A DNA stretch of 64,000 bases, taken from assembly GCA_947579665.1 (NCBI GenBank), contig CANPUZ010000062.1, positions 248,001-312,000 on the forward strand, written 5' to 3'. Below, in pieces: positions 12,430 through 23,739 of this stretch. The position numbers were made by a program, and so were the translations under genes. How positions within the stretch are numbered: position 1 is the first letter of the stretch; the number at the start of each line of letters is the position of its first letter. Under the pieces are notes generated by a model. The model saw only the letters and a list, made by a program, of their open reading frames with translations. It was not told the origin of the DNA and made no database searches. The stretch comes from Sympetrum striolatum. Lineage: Eukaryota; Arthropoda; Insecta; Odonata; Libellulidae.

Positions 12430-13840
12430 TAGGAACAAAATTACGGACATTTTGGAGTTCATCAAACCGTTTTACAAAAGTACGTTTATACCTTCTTTTG
12501 TAGTGATCAAGATGACAAAGAAATATTACGTCGAGAAAGGGGAAGATTTTTGAGAGACAGAATCTTAACTCAAACTAGATTTTATAGCAGAAATTTTAAA
12601 GCAGTGCGTTTGTGTTATTCTCACGAACTGAAAAAATTTTCAATGGAATCGAAATGTAATTTTTCGGAATCTCGCAAATATTTTAGGTAAAATTCTTTCC
12701 TGTTTAGTATTTATTAAAACAATTAAGGTATTGATAAGTTTATATATTAAGATATCTATTCTTGAATGTTTCATATTAATTAAAATTAGAATCAAGACCT
12801 GCATTACATGACGGGGGAGTTTACTAGTTAAATATAATAAGCGTAAGTTGTTAACGGCAACCAAATCAATTAACATTATTTCTTACCTTAAGCCTGTTTG
12901 AGTGATTGCTGTTTAAGGTTCGTAGCCAAGTCGGCTGTGTCCTTCGAAGACTTTCTCATATTCACTTGTTGGTTGGTTAAGATGGAGTAGTTTTGGGGAG
13001 CTAATTGTTTTCTTATTAACTGTTTGAAGATTCCTTTGAATCCAGATGTGCCCACTCCATCGATTATTCAAAGAGAAACGTTTCCTTTCAAGTGCCTATC
13101 TCCCTCTTTAAACTGTACTGTCTCTAGCTACGTCCTCACATCGAGTTCTTTTTTCGGATTTCAAATCAAGTTCCACTTCTGTTTTGTGCCTTACGCGCTT
13201 TTATTTTTGTCTACTGTCTGTTTTGTGGCAATACACATCGTTTTTGCAGGTGGTGGATTGTTAGTAAACCAAGCATTAGTTTCGTCTCTTTTTAATTGCC
13301 ATTAATCGCTATCGGAGACCCGTCAATGTCCACGAATGCGATCTTTGGGTCATAATGAGTCACGCTAACATTACAAATGTACAGAACCAAAGAGACAGTC
13401 GTAGCCCTAGGGTTAGACGGCCTTGATCTTGAAGTGCCGGTATAATTCCATAACGCTTTCCAATTTTTGAACAACCAAATGAAAAATGTCGCTGATAAAG
13501 AGAAAAGTAATAGCGGCAACCCATGTAGCTCAAAGGGGGGCCTTGTAACTCGGGAAATCGAAATTTTCCGTAATGTTGTTAGTGGTGACAATCCTTCCCT
13601 TCAAATCATAAGACGAGTGGTAACGTTAATTAGCCCAAAGTTCCTTCCAGTTCAAATTTTTCGCTCTGTTCAGTCATAGTTTTGGCGAAACAAATCACCA
13701 AGAATGAAATAGGCTTACCAAACCACAAAGTAGCGATGCATATAAAAAGACCTGATCTTCAATAACTAAGTAGAAAAGGGTGAGGAGAGAGCTATGAATC
13801 TGCTGTAAATAAATTAACTAACTGTCACACTTGGATGTGG
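12430..13840. other. Intergenic DNA, nothing recognised
   Basis: Frames of 70-100 residues at 13024-13305, 13292-13591 and 13467-13679 overlap each other on both strands and show no domain. No element ends were found. Confidence 0.35.
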
Positions 13841-13841
13841 A

Positions 13842-14287
13842 ATGGGATTAGTGCGAGGGAGTTCCTCGGGTGGTCAGAGGTTGATGCCGAGCGACCATCT
13901 TAACCCAGATAAACGCAGCGGACTGGCGCATGATGAGTTTCACACAGTTGGACTCCCGCCTATGGCCCCGGTGATCATCAACGTCTCAAACGAGGTGCGG
14001 CTGCCATTTAGTACGTTTCGCCTCAACGGGCGTCACAGGGAGATCTTTCAGATCGACCCCAGGCCGACAGAATGTCGATTTGAGGCAGATGAACCGCCCC
14101 GGTGCGAGCGATTGATGTCCTGTGGTGCCTGGCAGCTATTGGGAATTTCGCCGCTCCGCGTGGGACGGAGCAGCGCGATCTTCAGATGAACTGGCACCCC
14201 GTGCCACATTGGAAAGGCTCCCTCGGCGACATCACCAGTGGCAACCCGGGACTCTCTCCGCTTTCCCCTCCGTCTCTTCCGCTGTGA
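13842..14287. other. GC-rich, CpG-containing island of unknown nature
   Basis: This 450-bp block is much richer in G+C and CpG than the flanking DNA. Open frames occur on both strands (115 residues from 13842, plus strand; 96 residues, minus strand), as expected of any GC-rich stretch. I recognise no protein domain, rRNA or snRNA. It could be a promoter or first exon, an inserted foreign fragment, or part of an unknown element. Confidence 0.4.
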
Positions 14288-14289
14288 TT

Positions 14290-15910
14290 TTGTTGTGGTA
14301 ATGCTGATTATCTGATCATGATTTGCTGATTGCAGCAAAGTTCAGAAAATCCCTATTTGGAAAATGCTGTAAATTGGGTTCCTTTGTTTGGATAGCTCTG
14401 CAACGCATGCCCTCCATAGCATAAATGGTAAGGGAAATATTAATTTAAACTGTAGTTCCGCTAAGGACTTTCTAATTGTGAACGAGATTTTAGTTTACGG
14501 CAAAATTAATGTATGTTAAAATGCTAATTTTATCGTCAGGGAACCTAACAATTTTGGTCAGCAACATCGAATTTCTAAAGGCCCCTAATCAAGGTCAAAG
14601 TCTTCCAACTCAAAACCACTCGTCCGACTAAATCCAAAATCGCAAAGTGGATTGAATTTGACCCATCGAGGCCAATCCCTTCGTTTCGAGTTGAACTTGC
14701 TGATAACCAGCAGGGGAGAAGTTTTTATGATTCGAAAACTTTGTGGTTTTAAAATAATGACAAACAAATCTGAACCCCCTCCCCCAACCAATGTCACCAC
14801 TGCCAGCAATACGGAAATGTAGATAAGGCATGTCAGGCTAAGTGCGTCCGGTGACACCTTGGATTCTCTCCATGGAGTGTACAAGCAAAACATGTGAATT
14901 GAAAAGGCAACCATCCGGAGACCGCGGTTGTCCGAAATCGCTCTTGATAATAAATAATATATTTTGAAAGAGAAAGCGTGACTTCGTCTCAATCCTGACA
15001 AATTTCGCGCACCGGAAAGAGGTTTCGTATCAGAGGAAAATAACTTCACCGCCATTTAAAACCAACAAGATTTCTTCTCCGCGAATTGCTGATAACCCCG
15101 TGGAAATCGAGAAAGTCCAGGGGAACAAATTGCAATGCCACCGGGAACCGCACCAAAGCAGATAGACCAGAGGGAGAAAATGGAAATCAAGCGCCCTTGC
15201 TCACTGGCAACACTGTTACGGAAGCGACTTTTCATAATCATGTTTAGGAAACATCGAAATCCTATCTTCACCATTAAATGGATAAAAAATATGGAGTGGA
15301 ACGCAAATGGAATTCTAAAATCGAGCTCCGATTCAGCAAGCATTTGATAACCAAAATATATGTAGCCTTTGTTTCCGTTATTAATCTTAAATCTGAGAAA
15401 GCGATTCGCGATTATATGAAGAAGGACGATTCCGAGCTCATGGGAGGGTTTCTACATTTACATTAATGCTCCGCAGGGAGTGTGAAACACCAAACTAGCT
15501 TAATTTTCAGATTTCCCCGAAAGAGAGACCAATATAGGCCATATATTTTTGCTATAATCTCGAAAAATCTCATTGCCTGCGAGAATCACGTTCGAAGTGA
15601 GGGGGAACCACAGCATCGCGTATTTCGGTGTGTTAATCACTGCTTTAAAATTTCTCGAGTAATTTTTGTCTATCAGTTCTTGCAGTCTTATGAGGTTCCC
15701 AATCGGGTGCTCTGATAATTTCGAACTCACTGCTTTCAAACCTGGAGTCTCTTTTAACGTAACTAACAGCTAAATCTTGTTGTACTCGCTCCAAGAGAAA
15801 AACAAGCTACCTCTTTTACTCTCATTGAATTACCTCGGAGGATGCGGTTACGCAACCCCATAGCAGACCCAACTACGTCATGGATGTGCATTTTAAACGA
15901 AAAATCACTT
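14290..15910. other. Moderately GC-rich spacer, nothing recognised
   Basis: Less AT-rich than the window average. The longest frame is 156 residues on the minus strand (15055-14585); it has no recognisable domain. Several overlapping frames on both strands suggest composition rather than coding. Confidence 0.35.
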
Positions 15911-15918
15911 CTGATGAG

Positions 15919-16337
15919 CAGGGCCGTGCGCAGGATTTGCTCGTTGGAGGGGTTTTTCAGTCAGGTGCGCGCTGGTAGCGTGGGCTTTTAGGCCCTGACA
16001 GAGGTTAACATGAAAGTTGAATGAGGCACTAAATTTTGGAAGAAAAAGTTTACGATATGAAACATTAAATAAAATAATTTCAAGGTTGAACAAGGAGAGA
16101 AAAATTGTGACATGACTGGGACTCGAACCAAGGTCTCCCACTTTCCGGGCAGTTGTTCTAACCACTAAACTACCATGCCACCACACTTCCACTCCTGTTA
16201 AAGGGAAGATCTTCATGATGAAGAAAAATAATTTCACTTTATCCTATCTTCAATACATCATTCGTGGAACTTTTTGAATGAAGGATCCTCATGGGGGGGT
16301 TCGAACCCCCAAACCCCCCCCCGGGCGCACGGGCCTA
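15919..16337. mobile_element. hAT-type MITE with perfect 8-bp target duplication
   Basis: The element is flanked by CTGATGAG on both sides (15911-15918 and 16338-16345), an exact 8-bp target duplication as made by hAT transposases. The left end is CAGGGCCGTGCGC and the right end GCGCACGGGCCTA, an imperfect terminal inverted repeat. Just inside the right end a palindromic GGGGGGGTTCGAACCCCC is followed by a C tract. At 419 bp it cannot code for a transposase and must be non-autonomous. It contains a tRNA-derived segment at 16112-16182. Confidence 0.8.
16100..16182 (-). repeat. tRNA-derived SINE head inside the hAT MITE
   Basis: On the minus strand, from 16182, the sequence has an A-box-like TAGTTTAGTGGTTAGA and a perfect B box GGTTCGAGTCC at tRNA spacing, with a D arm, a loop reading CCGGAAA and a T arm CTTGG/CCCAG. 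The 3' strand of the acceptor stem does not pair with the 5' strand, so this is not a working tRNA gene. It continues with GTCATGTCACAATTTTTCTC, which recurs at the end of the window (63930-64000). Confidence 0.6.
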
Positions 16338-16344
16338 CTGATGA

Positions 16345-16880
16345 GGACACCTAAATATCTGTAGATGCTTACTAATTCTAATCTCATGCCACTGATTAAC
16401 TTGAGCTTCTGTTCGAGGAGCGGGTATTGCTCATTGCTACATGTTTTTAAAGGTTGAAACCGAGTAGCTAATCTTCACATTCATATTTGTGCTTTGAAAT
16501 TTAACTGGAAATAATAATAAATAAGCTAAAATTCCCAATTTTGCCAAGTTAAAGTGATTTTCGTTAAGAACTGCGGTGAGCATAGCATATTCAATTTCAA
16601 AGCATTGCATTCACCATGTAACATCCTGTCAAAGATGGACTTCTTCAAAATTGCAAAAAAATCGCTGAATCCGCTTCGTTTGGTTATCTGAATCCGAAAA
16701 GCAAAGTATGGGGTTGCAAAAAAAAAACAATCCGGCGGAAGACAAACCGTGAGCCTTGGAACTCAGATTCAAAATTGCTGAGCCTGATGTTTACACCATT
16801 AGTAACACAAATGAATGAAGAAAGGGTCTCGATGCATTACTTTGGGCTCTGAATCATTTGACCATTCCTGTAGTAGTCGT
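16345..16880. other. Intergenic DNA, nothing recognised
   Basis: AT-rich sequence between the hAT MITE and repeat R1 copy 2. It includes an A tract at 16719. No gene or element end was seen. Confidence 0.35.
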
Positions 16881-17243
16881 TAGGGGCGATTTCTTCTCCG
16901 GTGTGATTGGGCTAACATGGGGACAATATTGTCCTGAAGGCCAATTACTTTCGGTGACTGTGAAGAAAGTCGGTCCCTTTAGGAATCGACCATTCAATAT
17001 TTCGAAGGGCCCCCCTCGATCCAGGATCGGCTGGTTTTATGTCAGTAGGAACATTATTCCACGAAGGAAGGGACAGAATGTCTAAATTTCCACAACTCTG
17101 TTCGCAACAGAAGTCTTGAGTAGATGAGGAGAAATACCCATGACGGAGCGATGATTGAGTCAATCCAAGCTCTGACGGAAATACGAAATTTCCGATGAGT
17201 GAGTATCTCTTTTATGCGACGCATAAGCTTCGTAAGAGAGCTT
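16880..17243 (-). repeat. Dispersed repeat R1, copy 2 (inverted relative to 9993-10345)
   Basis: The minus strand of this segment follows copy 1 block by block: AAGCTTATGCGTCGCAT, GCTCCGTCATGGGTA, CAAGACTTCTGTTG, TTTAGACATTCTGTCC, CCTACTGACATAAAA, CCTGGATCGAGGGGGG, CACCGAAAGTAA, CACACCGGAGAAG. The minus-strand frame includes WNNVPTDIK, which weakly recalls a LINE C-terminus, but copy 1 does not keep that frame. It abuts the TTAAGGGT-type array. Confidence 0.65.
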
Positions 17244-17775
17244 ACTAAGGGTTCCATTGAGAGTTCAATTAAGGGTAAAAATAAAGGTTATATATAAGGG
17301 TACAAATATGGGCTTCATAAAGGGAACATTAAAAGTTTAATAAGTATAATATTAAGGGTTTTATTCAACGAGTGTTACTGTCTTTCATTTAGGGTAAATT
17401 TTAGGATACAATTGATGGTTCCAATAAGGGTTTTATAAAGGGTTCATTAAGTGTGCAAAGGATATAATTTTGTGTTTTATTAAGGTATAATTAGGGGTAT
17501 ATTTAAGAATACATTAAGGGTTTTTCTATGTGATTTATTGGCCATTTCGTTTCAGAGTAAAATTTGCGGTAAAATTAAGGGTAAAAGTAAAGGTTTTCCA
17601 AGGCTACATAGAGATTGAAATTAAGGGTTTTATTAAGACAATTATGGGTTTTATTTAGGGTACAATTATGGTTAGATTTAAGGGTACATAAGGGGTTTGC
17701 GTAATGATTAATTAAGGTTAAAATTTACGGTACAATGAAGGATACAAATAATGGTTATATTTAGGGGATTTTAAG
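17244..17775 (+). repeat. Degenerate short-period array (TTAAGGGTACAA / TTAAGGGTTTTA type)
   Basis: About 530 bp consist almost wholly of variants of a roughly 11-13 bp unit: ATTAAGGGTTTT, AATTAAGGGTAAAA, ATTTAGGGTACAA, ATAAGGGTACAA, TTTAAGGGTACAT. More than 25 AAGGGT/AAGGTT-like cores occur on the plus strand. The units are too diverged for a young microsatellite. It is not the canonical (TTAGG)n insect telomere repeat, although TTAGGG appears by chance within units. Confidence 0.7.
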
Positions 17776-18330
17776 TTCATACTGTCTCACGGCAAGCGTG
17801 TGAACATGGCGCCACATGATGTCTTGAAATGGGTGATGATCTTAAGTATTGGGCGATACATTTTAGAGGTACCCGTAATGGTTGGTATAGCATTTGGGCT
17901 GGAATGTCAAAATAATATCGTAAATTTACTTTTGGAGTTTGAGTCTGGAATAGTGCATATCATTAAGGGATCTTTCCTCTAATCGAATACCTCGCGATAT
18001 TCATCTCCAGAGGGATTTTATTACTGAAATGATAAGCGGAACCTGCTTCAATTTGTTCACACGGTAGCTTAACCTCAGTTCTGATTGAAATTTGGCTGGG
18101 ACATAGTTCCCAATGCAACATTCAAGAATCACCCTCCTTTTGGGATTAGCAAATCTACCGTTTACCCGGAAAACCGTCCTTTATTTATTAAATTCTATAT
18201 TTGCAGGACATAAATCAGCCAATTGATATCCCACTTGGTAAACTACTACTGCAGGAAGGGTAGAGGTTTGTATTCATGATGAATAAATAACCCGAAGTAT
18301 TTTGATTTCTGCAGGAAATGTTTTTTCTCG
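17776..18330. other. Spacer, nothing recognised
   Basis: A 60-residue frame at 17800-17982 shows no domain. The later part may be the start of the Penelope-like remnant but is too decayed to call. Confidence 0.3.
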
Positions 18331-19372
18331 CAGGTGAAGGATTTGCTGTGCGGTAATTACATGGAAAATGAACTCTGCTTGAAATTGATCGAAGTTTGTT
18401 TGGCCCAGAATCCCTTCTTGTTTAATTATAGTTTTTCTACCCAACCTTTTGGCCTGGTGAAAGGTCTTTCCCACTCCTTGCAGAAATATTTATGGGTCAG
18501 CTTGGAACTGTTTCAGCCGGGTGATTGAAGAATATTGGAACATGGGTAAGATGTGCTGCTGATGATATATTTTGCATTTGGAATTCAGTAAATGTTCTTC
18601 AGCTCATTCCATTCCTCCTTCAGATTCATCATCAAACACGAACAAAATAGTTGCTTAATTTATTTGGACCTCGCCCTTTCTATGAATAATAGCAATATTG
18701 AATTTTCTGTTTGCCATCTAGTTCACCTTAACTTCCCATCGAAACAGCATCAATTTTTAAACGAACTAAACATAATTAAACAAATTGCAGTGGAAAACGG
18801 ATTCGCATCTAAAATGATCGATTCCTTCCTAAATAATAAGAATCGGAAAATGGCGCTCTCTCTAATCTTTTCCATTCCCCCCATTGCCTTTATCTTTATT
18901 CAAACCAGTAACCTTTTAAGTTAACTTTTAGTACCCATCCTTACGTCCATTAAGTAATAGAATTGTTCTCCATAAGTTCAAACTGAAGCTTGCTCTTTAT
19001 ATCCCAAAACACATTGGAAATATTTTCTCTAACAGTAAAGATGTTTCACCCCCAGACTCAAACTCTGGTAGGTATGGTTGGTTTGTGGGGACTGTGAAAC
19101 AATGTACATCGGGTAAACAAGTAGGAATGTTAAATTTAGGGCTACGTGCTCTATCTTTCCTCAAAAACAACAGCAATTCGCAATTTGCTCATTATATTAT
19201 TTTAAAAAATTATTATTCCAATTTTAAATGTCTTTCCTTGAACAAGTATGTTAGAAACCGTAAACTGGATGTAGATGACGGAAATTCTTTGACATCTGCA
19301 ATTTCCTTGCAGGAACAATCTCGGCTGCTGCACGTCACTGGCTTCCACTTACATTATCAACGTTCATTTTGA
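18331..19372 (+). mobile_element. Penelope-like element remnant (RT plus GIY-YIG region)
   Basis: Several frames in one direction together follow the Penelope-type order. At 18334-18480 LKLIEVCLAQNPFLFNYSF then STQPFGLVKGLS matches the RT region before the active site. At 18550-18590 AADDIFCIWNS matches the YVDDIFCIW catalytic motif. At 18592-18850 YLDLALSMNN and NIIKQIAVENGF follow. At 19050-19200 SGRYGWFVG and NSQFAHYI resemble the GIY-YIG endonuclease of these elements. Frameshifts and stops separate the parts, so it is inactive. Flanking ends are not defined. Confidence 0.68.
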
Positions 19373-20085
19373 TGGAATCGCTAAGTTTTTCATCTAATCA
19401 TTTTCTGAGAATATATTAACCCCCAAGATTAGCAGGATGGTTTGCTTAGGTTTGAGATAAATCTTCAAACCTGTATCCGGGCACACACAGAACAATTAGC
19501 TAGACATTCAGTCTCTACTGCAGCATCAACAACTGCCTAAAGACCAGTGGACCTTAAAGAAATGGACCTCCACAAAGTACCTCGAAGCATCTGCAGCCAG
19601 CGAAAGAGTGGTGAGTTGGGTTTGGTAACGTCCTCAGCTTCTCAAATCGAGATGAGGGGACAGAAGGATTGGAGCAAAGATAAGATTCTGCAGTGATTTA
19701 TGAATTGAAGTATCAGTCATCTCCATAGTTAAATCACGGATGGCTAAAGATGTTATATTTAAGATCCCAATCGTCAGTCAAGAAAGTATAATTTGAAATA
19801 GTGTGCGAAAGGAGGAGGTTCGCTTGTTTATAGATTCATATAAATTTCTGAATGTGTCTTTCTTAATTTTTTACATCAGAAACTCATTTTGAAACAATGA
19901 AAATGACAACAGAGGAGTAAAGCCGCCGTTTCCTAAATTCGTTAACAAGGAATAAATTCTCAAAACCTCCTCTGATTGACGATTCCGCTATAGAACAAAG
20001 TAGTGATCCGTGTGCCTGCCTATACCAGACACCGGAATTATGTCGTTAAAGTAATGAAAGATGGAGTAAGACCTATTATGTAGAA
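19373..20085. other. Spacer, nothing recognised
   Basis: May include 5' sequence of the following LINE, but no 5' end or regulatory element can be recognised. Confidence 0.3.
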
Positions 20086-20087
20086 AG

Positions 20088-23000
20088 GTGAAGCAATTGA
20101 CCGGGAAAGAACTTAGCGATGGAATTGTAGGTTTTTTTAGGCTAAAGGGAATTTGTGGGAATGCTTCTAATTTAAGTGGCTCCGATATAGGAAATAAAGT
20201 TAATAAACAATCGAATACCTTAAAAATTACTGAGCAAGTTGAAAATGAGCAACAACGCGTTTCCCGGGCTTCTCCCATTGTAAATGAACTATCGATTGCC
20301 ATTATTAATTGTAGAAGCATTAAAAACAAAGTAGCCGATCTTGAACATCTTATCCGAAGTAACGACTCCGACATAATTATAAGCACCGAAAGCTGGCTAA
20401 CAGACGATATTAATGACTACGAAGTATTTCCTAAAGATTTTAAGATTTATCGTAAGGACCGTCAGGATAAAGTGGGTGGAGGAGTATTTATAGCATTAAA
20501 AAGTTCTTTGCGGAGTAGTTAACATACGTATCCTAACAGTTGCATCGAGAGCGTATGGTGTACCATTAGTCAGCCAAATAAACCCAATCTACATGTATGT
20601 GCTTTTTACCGGCCGCCCAACTCATGTTTTGCGTAACCTAAACGATGAAATAAATTTTTACTCGCGTAAAAACAACAATAGCATAATGATAATTGGAGGA
20701 GATTTTAATCTTCCAGACATCGATTGGCAAAAGCACGTAGTCAAGAAAAGAGCTCGGGACAATGACTCTTGTAGGACCTTGTTAAATTTAATACAAAAAA
20801 ATTCATTACACCAGCTAGTCAAAAAGCCTACCAGGGAATTAACCATTTTAGATCTTTTTCTTACGAATACCCCCGAGCGAGTATCTAACACATCTGTTTG
20901 CGATGGAATATCCGATCACAAAGCCATAATTATAGATTTCGACCTTAACTTGGTAAAGCACAGAAAACCTAAGCGCAGAGTTTATCTTTACCCGCAAGCC
21001 GATTTCGAAGGATATCATAGTAAACTCATGTACAAATTTCTGGAGTATTAAACGCGCGCGATATGTTTAAATGCCGAGGACACGTGGAATCTCTTTGTAA
21101 GAACAATGCGTGACCTAATGGATAAATTATACCCTCAAAACTTTCAAATCAAATTAATGAACCTAGATGGTATAATAAGGAGACTAGGAGAGCACTAAAG
21201 AAACAGAGGCGTTTGCATTCCAAATTAAAAGCCGCTGCGAGGCAACCGAATAGTATCAACATAGATCGAGTAGAGAGCGAGCATAAGGAAGCAAAGTCGG
21301 AAACTAAACGAATTATGCGAGATGCCCTCCGTCAATATAAAAAGAAGATTTTATGCGAACACTTAGAAGAGGACCGAAAAGCGTTTTGGTCGCACGTTCA
21401 TGAGGTCCAAGGTAAAGAGCAAACTGTTGGTTCATTAAAGGATACTTGCGGTAATATAGTAAACGAAGCTAAAGGCAAAGCTAATATCTTGAATTATTTT
21501 TTTCGAAGCGTTTTCACGTCTGACGATGCATCAAATACTCTCCCGAATGTTGATAAACCTGAATCAATGTCGAAAATCACCTTCAGAGAAGACGGCATCA
21601 TTAAACTATTGCAACAGATTAAACCGAATAAAGCTCCGGGTCCTGAAGACATACCGGCTCGAGTGTTCAAGGAAGTTGCGGAGAGCGTAGTACCTTTTCT
21701 TAAAGTTAATTTGACAAGAGTATGAGCGAAGGAAAGGTCCCGAAGGATTGGAAAATTGTGAATGTCACGCCAATATTTAAAAGTGGCTCTAAGGACGATC
21801 CAGCTAATTACAGACCTTTATCTTTAACCTCACTGAGCGGTTAAATTATGGAACATACGATAGCTAGCTCTTTAATGGGTTTTCTTGAAACGTCCAATTT
21901 CATAATTAGGAATCAACACGGTTTTCGTAAGACTCGTTCTTGCGAGTCTCAGCTGGCTTTATTAGTACACGATGTTCTAAACTCTGCTGAAAAACATAAG
22001 CAAGTCGATGCGATATTTTTAGATTTTTGGAAGGCTTTCGATAAGGTACCCCATCATAAATTGCTGTACAAATTAGAAGTTGCGGGTATCAATGCACAAG
22101 TTATTAACTGGATAAAAGACTTTCTCACCGATAGAGAGCAACAAGTAGTACTCGATGGTATTAGTTCCAACTTGGTTAAGGTGACCTCGGGCGTCCCTCA
22201 GGGCAGTGTAATTGGACCGTTGTTATTTTTAGTATACATCAACGACCTCACCAATCACATTGAAAGCAATGTTAGGATATTCGCAGACAACACAGTCATT
22301 TACAGGGAAATAGTTAGTTCAGAGGATAGATTAACCCTTTCGAACGACTTAGATAGAATTATGAATTGGTGCGATGATTGGCAATTAGAGCTTAATGTAG
22401 AAAAGTGTTCGGTAGTTAACTTCTTCGAAAGTAAATCTATAATAAATGATTATTCTTATAGTCTCCGAGGGGTAAACCTAATGACAGTAGAATCGGTAAA
22501 GTATCTTGGAGTAACTCTCACGAATAATCTATCATGGAGTGCCCTCATCTGAAATATATGTGGAAAAGCACTTAAGAAACTCGGCTTCGTTAAAAGAATA
22601 GTCGGTAGGAGCAAAGAAAAGGTTCGCGAGCGATGTTACTTAGCGTTAGTTAGGTCTCACCTCGAGTATGCATGTAGTGTATGGGACCCCGCCGAGAAAT
22701 GTCATATTCGGGATTTAGAAAAAGTATAACGAAAGGCGATACGATTTGTAAAGAATTGCTACGATAAAACAGCGAGTGTCACTCAGATGTTACAGAACGT
22801 GGGATGGGAATCATTAGAAGATAGAAGAAAAATTCAAAGGATAAATTTATTAAATAAGTTCAGAGAAATTACGTTTTCAGATGATGTAACCGATATAATG
22901 CGACCCCCCTGTTATATGGGCCGTGCTGATACTGCCCGAAAGATTAGGGAAATAGATGCTAAAACGAATCGTTTCAAAAATTCATTTTTTCCGCCAAGTA

Positions 23001-23090
23001 TACGCGAAAGCAACCGTTTAGGAAAATAGAGTCAAGGTGCTTGCACCTGCTGCCACACGCCGAAAGGCGGCTTGCAGGGTTCTTACATAG
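20088..23090 (+). mobile_element. LINE family A (CR1/Jockey-type), nearly full ORF2, inactive
   Basis: The order is endonuclease, reverse transcriptase, C-terminal region. Endonuclease pieces at 20088-20522 (IAIINCRSIKNKVADLE, STESWL, KDRQDKVGGGVFIALK) and 20593-21051 (GGDFNLPDIDW, DGISDHKAII) show the catalytic DFN and SDH motifs. RT at 21213-21725 and 21848-22552 shows NKAPGPEDIPARV, QHGFRKTRSCESQLAL, IFLDFWKAFDKVPHHKL, VTSGVPQGSVIGPLLF. The catalytic box reads FADN instead of FADD at about 22282-22293. The C-terminus (22560-23029) ends RESNRLGK. The 3' UTR holds a CGCCGAAAGGCG hairpin (23059-23070) and a CATAGA tail. At least four stops or frameshifts (20520, 21723, 21843, 22550, 22727) break it. 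Confidence 0.88.
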
Positions 23091-23705
23091 ACATAGACAA
23101 TGGCAAAAGTTAAAAAGAGAAATCACTTATCCAGCCAGCATAAGGTGACGTTAGAAAGAATATGTTGAGCATTTGTCCGGGAAGAACATGAAACATAACA
23201 TCAAAGATTTATAATTGAAGGCAGTAATAGAACAGGAAAATGTTGTTAACTGGTGTAAATTTAAGTGTTGTGACTACACCCCCTGCCCAAACATCTCCAG
23301 ACAGTGAAGAGGGAGTATTACGTTTTTTAATTAAAACTTTGATGAGATGAAGCCCTTCATCTGCTTTGTCCTTTTCGTTTATTTCTTATTTTATATTTTA
23401 TTTCATATTTTTACCATTACACACCATTTCATGCTTTTATTACTATTTATGTTCTTTTTTGATAAATATATTTTTAAATTTTTTCAATTTATGATTTTAA
23501 TTTGTATATTTTCATTGTTTTTTATTATGATTTCAATTTTTTATTTGTTTGTTATCTTCAAAACCAATGTTAATCCAATGAATTTATTTAATTTAAATTC
23601 ATTTTTTTGTTTATCGTTATTTAATTTCCTACTACCTTTCCCTCAGATTATCGAACATTGAATGGAGATTTTTATTTTCAATTTTTTCATAACGTTGATT
23701 AACAT
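23091..23705. other. Spacer with a T-rich low-complexity tract
   Basis: From 23370 to 23640 the plus strand is dominated by T. This produces a 104-residue hydrophobic frame that is a composition artefact. Nothing else is recognised. Confidence 0.45.
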
Positions 23706-23739
23706 TCAGATGTAAATGGAACAAACATAGCAAATAATT

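Noticed and set aside
14585..15055. 156-residue minus-strand frame
   Set aside because: No domain, no supporting splice sites, and several overlapping frames on both strands; composition explains it.
16112..16182. A tRNA gene on the minus strand
   Set aside because: A and B boxes and a T arm are present, but the acceptor stem cannot pair; the sequence continues into a body shared with another copy, so it is a SINE.
17244..17775. Interstitial telomere repeats
   Set aside because: The unit is variable and based on TTAAGGGT with spacers, not (TTAGG)n or (TTAGGG)n.
23347..23661. 104-residue hydrophobic frame resembling a membrane protein
   Set aside because: It is a T-rich low-complexity tract translated; no conserved pattern or splice context.
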